From the NCBI GenBank assembly GCA_030145955.1, contig JASLCR010000085.1:1-15891 (forward strand): a DNA stretch of 15,891 nt. The letters run 5' to 3'. A program made the translations under genes and the position numbers. The notes under the pieces are model-generated. The model was not told where the DNA came from. It ran no database searches and saw only the letters and a list, made by a program, of their open reading frames with translations. This stretch comes from Candidatus Saccharimonadales bacterium. GTDB lineage: Bacteria; Patescibacteriota; Saccharimonadia; Saccharimonadales; Saccharimonadaceae. This document shows, piece after piece, positions 1 through 5,947 of the stretch (position 1 is its first letter; each line of letters begins with the position of its first letter).

Positions 1-100
1 TACCAAGACTGCGCGCAAGCTTTGGCAATTGAGAACCACCAAAGATAACCAAAATAATGAGCAAGATAATAATAAGTTCAGGTGTGCCCAGACCAAACAT
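1..100 (-). CDS. tatA: TatA/TatE-type Sec-independent translocase subunit, 3'-truncated by the window edge
   Basis: The reverse strand from 100 reads M-F-G-L-G-T-P-E-L, then a run of I and L, then V-I-F-G-G-S-Q-L-P-K-L-A-R-S-L-G. This is the TatA signature: a very short N-terminus, one hydrophobic helix, the FG hinge, then the start of an amphipathic helix with the P-x-L-A-R-S-L-G pattern. TatA oligomers form the pore that carries folded twin-arginine substrates across the cytoplasmic membrane. Only 33 codons are visible; the acidic C-terminal tail and any tatC lie beyond the left edge. A Shine-Dalgarno stretch (AGGAAGGGG) lies at 112-120, about 11 nt before the ATG. It is divergent from the small membrane protein genes at 171-853. 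Confidence 0.85.
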   Translation of the reverse strand, partial: MFGLGTPELIIILLIILVIFGGSQLPKLARSLG

Positions 101-141
101 AACCTTGATTTCCCCTTCCTAATGTAGTTTACTTAAGTTAT

Positions 142-170
142 ATACTATCTGAGTAAGAGACAAAAAGCAA
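142..170 (-). promoter_or_regulatory. Candidate promoter of tatA
   Basis: On the minus strand TTGCTT (165-170) is followed after 17 bp by TAGTAT (142-147). It would give a leader of about 35 nt that contains the Shine-Dalgarno site, so tatA would have a conventional leader. A plus-strand TATACT (141-146) overlaps it and could drive the gene at 171, but I see no -35 for that one. Confidence 0.35.
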
Positions 171-401
171 ATGTTTATGCCCAACACAACCACTCTCGGA
201 GCCGCTTACGGTAAAGAAGCATACGGATGCGGAAACTATCAGGCAAACGACACATGTGCCACAGAGGTGCAGCCCGATGCACCGCTTACAGGACTTTTAG
301 CGCAGCCTCCGTACATCACGCTACCTCTCCTACTTGGCATTGCTATTATTATCGGCTCAATCACTTTCTTTATTAGCCGAAAAATACGAAGAGTCAGATA
401 G
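171..401 (+). CDS. Small protein with one C-terminal membrane helix, unknown function
   Basis: The product has 76 residues. The first 45 are polar, with aromatic/Gly elements (AAYG, EAYGCGNY) and two cysteines (C20, C29). One hydrophobic helix follows at about 47-69 and a basic tail (RKIRRVR) ends the protein. There is no signal peptide, so the topology is probably N-out/C-in or tail-anchored; the basic tail fits a cytoplasmic C-terminus. I have an impression of similar short AYG-repeat proteins in Saccharibacteria but know no assigned function. The start could also be the ATG at 177. No Shine-Dalgarno is visible; a TATACT at 141-146 would give an approximately 18-nt leader. The next gene follows after 20 bp, probably in the same transcript. 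Confidence 0.6.
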   Translation: MFMPNTTTLGAAYGKEAYGCGNYQANDTCATEVQPDAPLTGLLAQPPYITLPLLLGIAIIIGSITFFISRKIRRVR

Positions 402-421
402 CTGCACCTCAAAGTAGCGAT

Positions 422-853
422 ATGAAATCAGGAACTAATACAAGCATCTCCCTCCTCCTTCATTCGCTAGGCCTTTTCCTGGCGCCAATCCTGCTAGTTA
501 TTGATATATCATTCACGAACATTGAGTTAATCACTTACTTACCCCTTTTTATTAGCCCAGTCTTTATTGCCGCAATGGCCGTATCTTTCTTGCCAGGTGA
601 CAAGATTGCCTTCTACCCAAAATGGCTCTACATATTTAATGTTATTCTTGGTCTTCTTTTTGCAGGGTGCCTATTTCCCATGATTGGCCTATGGTTACTC
701 TTGAACCAAGGCTTTGCAAGCCTAATGTCTAACACCCAAGATAATATTCTTACGACAGGGTTGCTCATAGCGACAGGTTTTCTTGTAGGAATATCTATCT
801 ATCTCAACATCATTCACGCCAGAAGAACAAACCGCCAAAATAAGTCAGTATAA
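422..853 (+). CDS. Hypothetical four-helix membrane protein
   Basis: This 143-residue, strongly hydrophobic protein has four predicted membrane segments at about 9-29, 34-56, 68-95 and 109-132, with a basic C-terminal tail (HARRTNRQNKSV) that should be cytoplasmic. I recognise no catalytic or transport motif and no family. It lies 20 bp after the small membrane protein at 171-401 on the same strand, with no promoter or Shine-Dalgarno between, so co-transcription is likely and the two products may act together in the membrane. It ends in TAA 56 bp before prfA, which has its own -10 element. Confidence 0.6.
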   Translation: MKSGTNTSISLLLHSLGLFLAPILLVIDISFTNIELITYLPLFISPVFIAAMAVSFLPGDKIAFYPKWLYIFNVILGLLFAGCLFPMIGLWLLLNQGFASLMSNTQDNILTTGLLIATGFLVGISIYLNIIHARRTNRQNKSV

Positions 854-893
854 CTTTTAAATTCCACCTCTGTTACTTTACTCCTTAATAGCG

Positions 894-899
894 TATACT
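894..899 (+). promoter_or_regulatory. -10 element of prfA
   Basis: TATACT lies 10 nt before the GTG start of prfA, and transcription would begin about 4 nt before the start codon. A Shine-Dalgarno-like AGGTGG (900-905) sits between the two, mostly upstream of the predicted +1. No good -35 is present at 17 bp. Confidence 0.45.
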
Positions 900-909
900 A
901 GGTGGTATA

Positions 910-1980
910 GTGCCAAAAATTAATCTCAACATCACCGATCTTGAAAATGAAAAAACCGATTTAACGGCTTTTTTGTCACGCCCTGATGCGTTTAACGACC
1001 CGGAATTCAGTAGTAAAAACCGTCGGCTCTCAGAGCTCGAGACACTCATCGAAAAAGCTACGTTGCGCGATTCACTCGAGAGACAACTCTCGGAAGCTAA
1101 GGAACTATCTGTTGGCGGTGATGAGCTTGCCGATCTTGCTAAGATGGAGATTCCGGAACTTGAACAAAAACTTGATTCACTTGATGAAGAGCTCTTCATA
1201 CTTCTAACCCCGAAAGATCCTAATGACGAAAAAAACGTCATCATGGAAATCCGTGCTGGTGCTGGTGGCGACGAAGCGGCAATTTTTGCTGGTGACCTCT
1301 ACCGCATGTATCTACGCTACTGCGAATCACATAGCTTTAAAACTTCGCTCATGAGTGAAAACCGCTCAGATAATGGTGGTTACAAAGAGGTTATTTTCGA
1401 GATTAAAGGTGAAATGCCGTACGCTACCTTCAAATTCGAATCTGGTGTTCACCGCGTACAGCGCGTACCAGCTACTGAATCACAGGGTCGTATTCATACC
1501 TCAACCGCTACCGTCGCAGTTCTCCCTGAGGCTGAAGAAACCGATATCGAAATCCATGCAAACGACCTGCGTATTGATATCTTCCGCTCTGGCGGTCACG
1601 GTGGACAAAGCGTCAATACAACCGATTCTGCCGTTCGTATTACTCACCTACCGAGTGGACTGGTTGTTACCAACCAGGACGAAAAGTCACAGATCAAGAA
1701 CAAAGAAAAAGCCATGAGCGTCCTTCGCTCACGACTCTTGCAACAAAAAGTCGATAAGGAACAAGCCGAGCTTACCGCGGAGCGTCGTTCATTGATCGGC
1801 TCTGGCGACCGTTCAGAGAAGATTCGTACCTATAACTACCCGCAGGACCGCATTACCGACCACCGTATCGGGTATTCACGCAGCGGTATTCCGCAGGCAA
1901 TGAATGGCGATATTGATGATCTCGTTGAACGTCTTGCTGCGTATGAGCGTGAGCTCAAGGCACAAAACACTGAAGGTTAA
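910..1980 (+). CDS. prfA: Peptide chain release factor 1 (RF1)
   Basis: RF1 recognises UAA and UAG in the ribosomal A site and triggers peptidyl-tRNA hydrolysis. The 356-residue length matches the family. The stop-codon tripeptide of the RF1 type is P187-A188-T189, within RVPATESQGRIH, where RF2 would have SPF. The GGQ hydrolysis motif is at 231-233 within a GGHGGQSVN block. The N-terminal helical domain (about 1-105) and the C-terminal RSEKIRTYNYPQDRITDHR block are typical. The start is GTG at 910, 4 nt after AGGTGG. Its modifying enzyme PrmC is encoded 1.2 kb downstream, separated by two opposing genes. The TAA stop overlaps the TAA of the convergent 237-aa gene. RF1 alone could terminate every gene in this window. 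Confidence 0.98.
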   Translation: MPKINLNITDLENEKTDLTAFLSRPDAFNDPEFSSKNRRLSELETLIEKATLRDSLERQLSEAKELSVGGDELADLAKMEIPELEQKLDSLDEELFILLTPKDPNDEKNVIMEIRAGAGGDEAAIFAGDLYRMYLRYCESHSFKTSLMSENRSDNGGYKEVIFEIKGEMPYATFKFESGVHRVQRVPATESQGRIHTSTATVAVLPEAEETDIEIHANDLRIDIFRSGGHGGQSVNTTDSAVRITHLPSGLVVTNQDEKSQIKNKEKAMSVLRSRLLQQKVDKEQAELTAERRSLIGSGDRSEKIRTYNYPQDRITDHRIGYSRSGIPQAMNGDIDDLVERLAAYERELKAQNTEG

Positions 1981-2690
1981 GCTACTCCTTCACTTCCATT
2001 AATAGCAGTGTCCGCTACTTTCCGTAGCATGCCTTCTTTTTGTTGCCCGTTTACTTGTTTCTCAAGAATTGCATAGGCATGTGGCATAAGTGCTTGCGTT
2101 GCTTTTTGTAGTGGTCGCACATACGCTTCCATTTCTTCTTCATAGTGCTCAGGGGAAAGTATGAGCTGCGCAAAATAATCTTCAAGTTTATCATCATGCA
2201 ATGTTCCCTGGCCTACAGGTAGCTCCCATGGAGTACCCACAGTTGTAATTCGTCGATTATAGTATTCGGTCGCTGTTGACGGAAAACCTAACAATTCGCC
2301 AAACCGCGCATCGCGTGCCGGATCTGGCATACGTACGGCAGCCAGGTGCATTAGTTCGTCAGCAACTGCGCTGCTGCGTGCAATCACTCCCGGCCCAGTC
2401 TCCCCCTGCCAATCAAATAGTGCTTCGATTGGAACATAGTAAAGACCAAACCCCTTGAACTGCTGTGACCGGATCGTCTTTGGCAACTCTTCAATCAATG
2501 ACCCTGACTTTACGCCAGACAGTACGCCAGCTACAGATATTGCTAGATTTGCTTCCTTGACCGTCTTTAGTGAAGTATCAAACTGCCGCAGATGTTCGCG
2601 CTGTTCTTTATTCATCCAGCTTGCTGTATAGTCGAAAACCGGCTTGTCGGCATCAACACTTTGTGGCTCAGAATCTCTACGGTGAATCAC
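1977..2690 (-). CDS. Hypothetical protein, 237 aa, in frame with the upstream LysM gene
   Basis: I do not recognise this family. It is soluble-looking, with no signal peptide or clear membrane helix, rich in acidic and helical stretches. The most motif-like block is at about 115-148 (HLAAVRMPDPARDARF, then GELLGFPSTATEYYNRR), followed by GTPWELPVGQG. The only usable start is GTG at 2690; there is no Shine-Dalgarno. It begins four codons after the TAA of the LysM gene and in the same reading frame, so it is either translated by termination-reinitiation or is the C-terminal half of a protein interrupted by a stop. Its TAA is the other half of the TTAA that also ends prfA, so the two genes converge with a 4-bp overlap. 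The reading frame is long and continuous, which supports a real gene. Confidence 0.7.
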   Translation of the reverse strand: MIHRRDSEPQSVDADKPVFDYTASWMNKEQREHLRQFDTSLKTVKEANLAISVAGVLSGVKSGSLIEELPKTIRSQQFKGFGLYYVPIEALFDWQGETGPGVIARSSAVADELMHLAAVRMPDPARDARFGELLGFPSTATEYYNRRITTVGTPWELPVGQGTLHDDKLEDYFAQLILSPEHYEEEMEAYVRPLQKATQALMPHAYAILEKQVNGQQKEGMLRKVADTAINGSEGVA

Positions 2691-2702
2691 GTATGCAGTC
2701 TG

Positions 2703-3080
2703 TTACTTGATGTCTTCAGCGTTGACCGGAACTATAGCAACATCACCCACGTCAAGACTACCGTCGTTGGCAACGTCCGGGCTACTCTTCTCAACCCAAT
2801 CAATAACGTCGCGTCGGTCTTTAACATTCTTTACATCGCTTGTTATACTCCAAAGTGTATCACCAGGGATTGCAGTAACTTCATAGGTCGGAATCTGCGG
2901 AGACTCGTGCGTTGGTGTATCCTTAGGCTGCTGATTGCCCGCTTCTGCACCACCTCCAAAAAGGGAAACCGCAGTAACAGTACCTGCTACCAGCACTAGT
3001 CCTGCCTTGCCAAGATCTTTTGCACGTTTAAGGAGTTTGCCCGTTCGCTCATTGCTTTTTACTTGCAGTTCTTCGTTCAT
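2703..3080 (-). CDS. Membrane-anchored LysM-domain protein
   Basis: The product has 125 residues. A basic cytoplasmic N-terminus (1-22) precedes one membrane helix at about 24-43 (ending in LFGGGAEAG), a polar Pro/Thr linker (about 47-66) and one LysM-like domain at about 67-120. The domain has the usual PGDTLWSI opening, a central D-R-R-D-V-I-D-W helix and a closing L-D-V-G-D-V-A-I-V-P-V. LysM domains bind peptidoglycan glycan, so the domain should sit outside the membrane; the architecture recalls YneA-like single-LysM membrane proteins. It is the first gene of a unit with the 237-aa protein and is divergent from prmC. A well-formed promoter places transcription start exactly at the ATG, so it should be leaderless. 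Confidence 0.8.
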   Translation of the reverse strand: MNEELQVKSNERTGKLLKRAKDLGKAGLVLVAGTVTAVSLFGGGAEAGNQQPKDTPTHESPQIPTYEVTAIPGDTLWSITSDVKNVKDRRDVIDWVEKSSPDVANDGSLDVGDVAIVPVNAEDIK

Positions 3081-3086
3081 ACAAAC

Positions 3087-3115
3087 ACTCTATCACACTT
3101 AAGTTTATTTGTCAA
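3087..3115 (-). promoter_or_regulatory. Promoter of the LysM gene (leaderless)
   Basis: On the minus strand a perfect TTGACA (3110-3115) is followed after exactly 17 bp by TAGAGT (3087-3092). Six nt separate the -10 from the ATG at 3080, which puts the predicted +1 on the A of the start codon. There is no room for a Shine-Dalgarno site. Confidence 0.7.
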
Positions 3116-3119
3116 TATT

Positions 3120-3147
3120 TTGCGTATTGTGCAAGAGATGAGATAAT
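3120..3147 (+). promoter_or_regulatory. Promoter of prmC (leaderless)
   Basis: TTGCGT (3120-3125), a 16-bp spacer and GATAAT (3142-3147) are followed by six nt and the ATG at 3154, so the predicted +1 is the start codon itself. It is divergent from the LysM promoter in a 73-bp intergenic region. Confidence 0.6.
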
Positions 3148-3153
3148 GAATAT

Positions 3154-3984
3154 ATGACTATCGGTAGATGGCTTTCAGATGCAACAAAAGAACTCGTAGC
3201 AGCGGGGATCTCTTCCGCGCGACTTGATGCCGAGATTATTCTCGCGCATACAATCAAAAAGCCGCGCACTTACGTACACGCTCATGTGAGCGACGAAATT
3301 GAACCTCGACTTGAAGAAATTGCCAATGCTCGGCTTGATCTTCGTATCGATCGTACCCCTATTGCCTACATTGTTGGCCATAAAGAATTCTACAGGCACC
3401 TCTTTCAAGTGAATCCGTCTACACTCATTCCTCGCCCCGAATCTGAAGAAATGATCACATTACTTCGCGAATTACTAGGTGAAACTAAACATTTTCCAAC
3501 CCTCGAATCACGACGTCTCGTCGATATCGGTACTGGCAGCGGCTGCCTCGGCATTACCGCCAAGCTTCTTTATCCAGATCTTGATGTTACCCTGCTTGAT
3601 ATCAGCAACGGGGCTCTAAAGGTTGCGGAGAAAAATGCCGCAGCGCTTGGTGCCGAGGTATCACTGCTTCGATCCGATCTATTGAAATCTTACCCTTATT
3701 CACCCGATATTGTTCTCGCTAATCTTCCCTATGTCGATGAAACCTGGGATACAAACTCACCGGAGCTACGCTACGAACCGGCAGAGGCACTGTATGCGAC
3801 AAACCAGGGTTTGCAGCTTATCGAATCGTGCTTTGAAGAACTTTCTCATAGGATGAAAAAAGGCGGAATTGCAATCTTTGAGGCCGATCCAAGACAATGG
3901 GAATCGATCATTGTTATAGCAAAACGTCACGGATTTACCGTGACGCAAGCTGGCAATTTTGCCTATAGTTTCCGTAAGATTTAG
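3154..3984 (+). CDS. prmC: Release factor glutamine methyltransferase (PrmC/HemK)
   Basis: PrmC transfers a methyl group from S-adenosylmethionine to the glutamine of the GGQ motif of release factors. The 276-residue length fits. An N-terminal helical domain (about 1-90) leads to IPRPESE (92-98, the usual I/L-PRPETE block). SAM-binding motif I is DIGTGSGCLGI (124-134) and the substrate-glutamine motif is at 190-193. Most bacteria have NPPY there; here it reads N-L-P-Y. The rest of the catalytic fold is intact, and the C-terminal half continues with EPAEALYA, where the usual PrmC has EP-x-x-AL. RF1, its expected substrate, is encoded at 910-1980. The TAG stop overlaps the TAA of the convergent protease gene by 4 bp. 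Confidence 0.95.
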   Translation: MTIGRWLSDATKELVAAGISSARLDAEIILAHTIKKPRTYVHAHVSDEIEPRLEEIANARLDLRIDRTPIAYIVGHKEFYRHLFQVNPSTLIPRPESEEMITLLRELLGETKHFPTLESRRLVDIGTGSGCLGITAKLLYPDLDVTLLDISNGALKVAEKNAAALGAEVSLLRSDLLKSYPYSPDIVLANLPYVDETWDTNSPELRYEPAEALYATNQGLQLIESCFEELSHRMKKGGIAIFEADPRQWESIIVIAKRHGFTVTQAGNFAYSFRKI

Positions 3985-5144
3985 TATGCGCCGAGCGTCA
4001 ACTGCACTTGCTTTGTTTGCCCGTCACGTAAAATCGTGAGTTCCACCTTATCGCCTGGCTGAAATTCGCCAACAAGCGTTGAGACACTCTTTCCAGGACC
4101 AACCGCCTGTCCGTTTACCTTAGTGATCACATCATTCTTCTTTAATCCCGCCTTAGCTGCCGGCGTATCGATACCAGATAGATCAGTCACAAGGTCGCCT
4201 TGATTAACTGATAAATTATACTTACTCTTCACTTCTGGATTAATCGAAAGATATTGTACACCAACAATTGCTCGTTTTACTTGGCCGGTCGCAATCAGAT
4301 GCTTCAGTATACCCTTGGCTGACCCAATCGGGATAGCAAACCCAATCCCTTGTGCATCAGCGGCAATCGCCGTATTAATTCCGATCACCTGGCCCTTAAC
4401 ATTGAGCAGAGGGCCACCGGAGTTGCCTTGGTTAATCGCTGTGTCGGTTTGTAAGAGATCGGTGAGACTCTCGGTTTCACTCGAGGAGCCATCACTACTT
4501 GCCATCACCGGACGTCCGAGTCCCGAAATGATACCGGTTGTCACAGTATTTTGATATTGACCAAGTGCATTACCAATAGCGATCACATTTTGCCCTGTAC
4601 GCACCGTCTTTGAGTCGCCGATTTCGAGTGGCGTGAGATCCTTTACGTCCGGTATCTTAAGAAATGCGATGTCATTAAGGGGATCACGCCCTACAATAGG
4701 AACATTTTTATATGAAGTACCGTCGGACATAATGATTGTTGCACGCGAAGCACTGTTTACAACATGCTTATTTGTCATTACGTAGCCGTCCTTGGTGACC
4801 ACCATGCCTGTCCCTGCCGCTTGGTATGTGTACCCCGATGAATCTCTTGCGAGCGACGAAGTAACAATTGACACAACTCCTGGCGATACTTTACTAATGA
4901 GCGCAGAGATGTCTTGCTCTGTTTCGGTTACGACCGCATTACCATCACCTTTAACATTATCAAAATTTACCACGGATGATCCACTATTTGTCGTATTCGG
5001 AGACATAAGGCCTCCAACATAGCCTGCACTAGCAGACAAGATAATGCCTGCAACAGCCAGTACTGTAATAAGCGGGGCACGCATAGGTGTTTTTCTCGTT
5101 GATTGCTTCTCGCTCTGCACTGGTGCTTCTACGTGCTCATTCAT
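3981..5144 (-). CDS. HtrA/DegP-type membrane-anchored serine protease with PDZ domain
   Basis: The 387-residue product has a short cytoplasmic N-terminus, one membrane helix at about 24-46 and a linker, then a trypsin-like domain at about 80-280 and one PDZ domain at about 283-385. The catalytic triad is visible: H127 in TNKHVV, D158 in DPLNDIAFLKI, S242 in GNSGGPLL. The protease should face outward and handle misfolded or surface proteins, as HtrA/DegS-type enzymes do. It is the second gene after the 257-aa membrane protein, with a 1-nt gap. A strong Shine-Dalgarno (GGGAGGGG, minus strand just upstream) supports the ATG at 5144. Its 3' end overlaps prmC by 4 bp. Confidence 0.95.
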   Translation of the reverse strand: MNEHVEAPVQSEKQSTRKTPMRAPLITVLAVAGIILSASAGYVGGLMSPNTTNSGSSVVNFDNVKGDGNAVVTETEQDISALISKVSPGVVSIVTSSLARDSSGYTYQAAGTGMVVTKDGYVMTNKHVVNSASRATIIMSDGTSYKNVPIVGRDPLNDIAFLKIPDVKDLTPLEIGDSKTVRTGQNVIAIGNALGQYQNTVTTGIISGLGRPVMASSDGSSSETESLTDLLQTDTAINQGNSGGPLLNVKGQVIGINTAIAADAQGIGFAIPIGSAKGILKHLIATGQVKRAIVGVQYLSINPEVKSKYNLSVNQGDLVTDLSGIDTPAAKAGLKKNDVITKVNGQAVGPGKSVSTLVGEFQPGDKVELTILRDGQTKQVQLTLGAY

Positions 5145-5145
5145 T

Positions 5146-5919
5146 TTATACCCCTCCCGTACTACTAAATACTGTCAACAAAACCACGATACTACTTACG
5201 GCAAGTAATCCGGGAAGTAGAATCTCATTTACCTGCAATACACCATGTCGATGAATACTCACATAGGTACGTTCAGCAAGTAGCCCAAACATACTAATGA
5301 TAACTGCGGCTTGCGATAAATGTAGACCAGCCGCGAACGAAAGCTCATAGGCAAAATTCCAATGATAGAAGAGCCACCCAAGCTCGGCAACAACTAACCC
5401 CCAAATCAAGCTGAGTAGCGCAAAGTGAGGCTCTTTATATGCCACCAGCACATGCCTGGCAGTCGTGTAACCAATGACCCACATTAAAATCACTACCGGT
5501 GTCGCCCACCAATCGTACGATACATGCATCAGTGCCGTAACGCCAACAAACAAGCCAATACCAGCCTGAACGACTACCCACTTACGCTTTGATTGCGGTT
5601 TAAGGATTAATAACCACGCAATGTAGAGCGCTGTAAGCACCAACTGTGCCACCACTGCCCCCCCAGAAACATACAGCATAACCACAAAGCTAACACTGAC
5701 GATCACGTCAACCATATTTGAAACCAAATTAGCATACCAATGTTGCGCGCGCACAGCAAAGATACGCCATTTACTTAGTAACACCAAGGCAAGCGCAGGT
5801 GCCATACCAAGCCCAGATATCGCAATACCAAACAGGGCCAATGCCATTAATATATTCAGCAGCACATAGACAATCTCACTCAAAAGCGTACGGTGACGCG
5901 ACGGACGTAGAAACTCCAT
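5146..5919 (-). CDS. Hypothetical multi-pass membrane protein, 257 aa
   Basis: This is very hydrophobic, with about seven or eight membrane segments (roughly 14-36, 66-86, 88-107, 116-134, 138-156, 164-186, 193-213, 231-252) and short loops. I see no transporter or enzyme signature; conserved-looking polar or aromatic positions include W-R-I-F-A-V-R-A-Q-H-W-Y after the first helix and E-R-T-Y-V-S-I-H-R-H-G before the last. It is the first gene of a two-gene unit with the HtrA-type protease (1-nt gap), so a link to envelope quality control is an inference from position only. An extended -10 lies 8 nt before the ATG. Confidence 0.75.
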   Translation of the reverse strand: MEFLRPSRHRTLLSEIVYVLLNILMALALFGIAISGLGMAPALALVLLSKWRIFAVRAQHWYANLVSNMVDVIVSVSFVVMLYVSGGAVVAQLVLTALYIAWLLILKPQSKRKWVVVQAGIGLFVGVTALMHVSYDWWATPVVILMWVIGYTTARHVLVAYKEPHFALLSLIWGLVVAELGWLFYHWNFAYELSFAAGLHLSQAAVIISMFGLLAERTYVSIHRHGVLQVNEILLPGLLAVSSIVVLLTVFSSTGGV

Positions 5920-5927
5920 ATGTACGT

Positions 5928-5936
5928 ATTATACCA
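5928..5936 (-). promoter_or_regulatory. Extended -10 promoter of the membrane protein/htrA unit
   Basis: On the minus strand TGGTATAAT, a perfect extended -10, ends 8 nt before the ATG at 5919. Predicted +1 is 2 nt upstream of the start codon. It fits in the 28-bp gap after the LCP gene, so this unit need not depend on read-through from LCP. Confidence 0.65.
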
Positions 5937-5947
5937 TCCTGTTGCTG

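Noticed and set aside
290..401. LPXTG-like sorting signal in the 76-residue protein (P-L-T-G before a membrane helix and a basic tail)
   Set aside because: The motif lacks the L-P-x-T-G order, the spacing is long and no N-terminal signal peptide is present. No sortase gene is in the window.
885..1244. 119-codon open frame on the minus strand opposite prfA
   Set aside because: Its composition is Ser-rich low complexity, typical of a shadow of a charged coding sequence. The sense frame is a full RF1.
2592..2999. 135-codon plus-strand frame across the LysM/237-aa junction
   Set aside because: It is antisense to two better-supported genes. Its Cys- and Val-rich composition shows no domain, and no promoter or Shine-Dalgarno precedes it.
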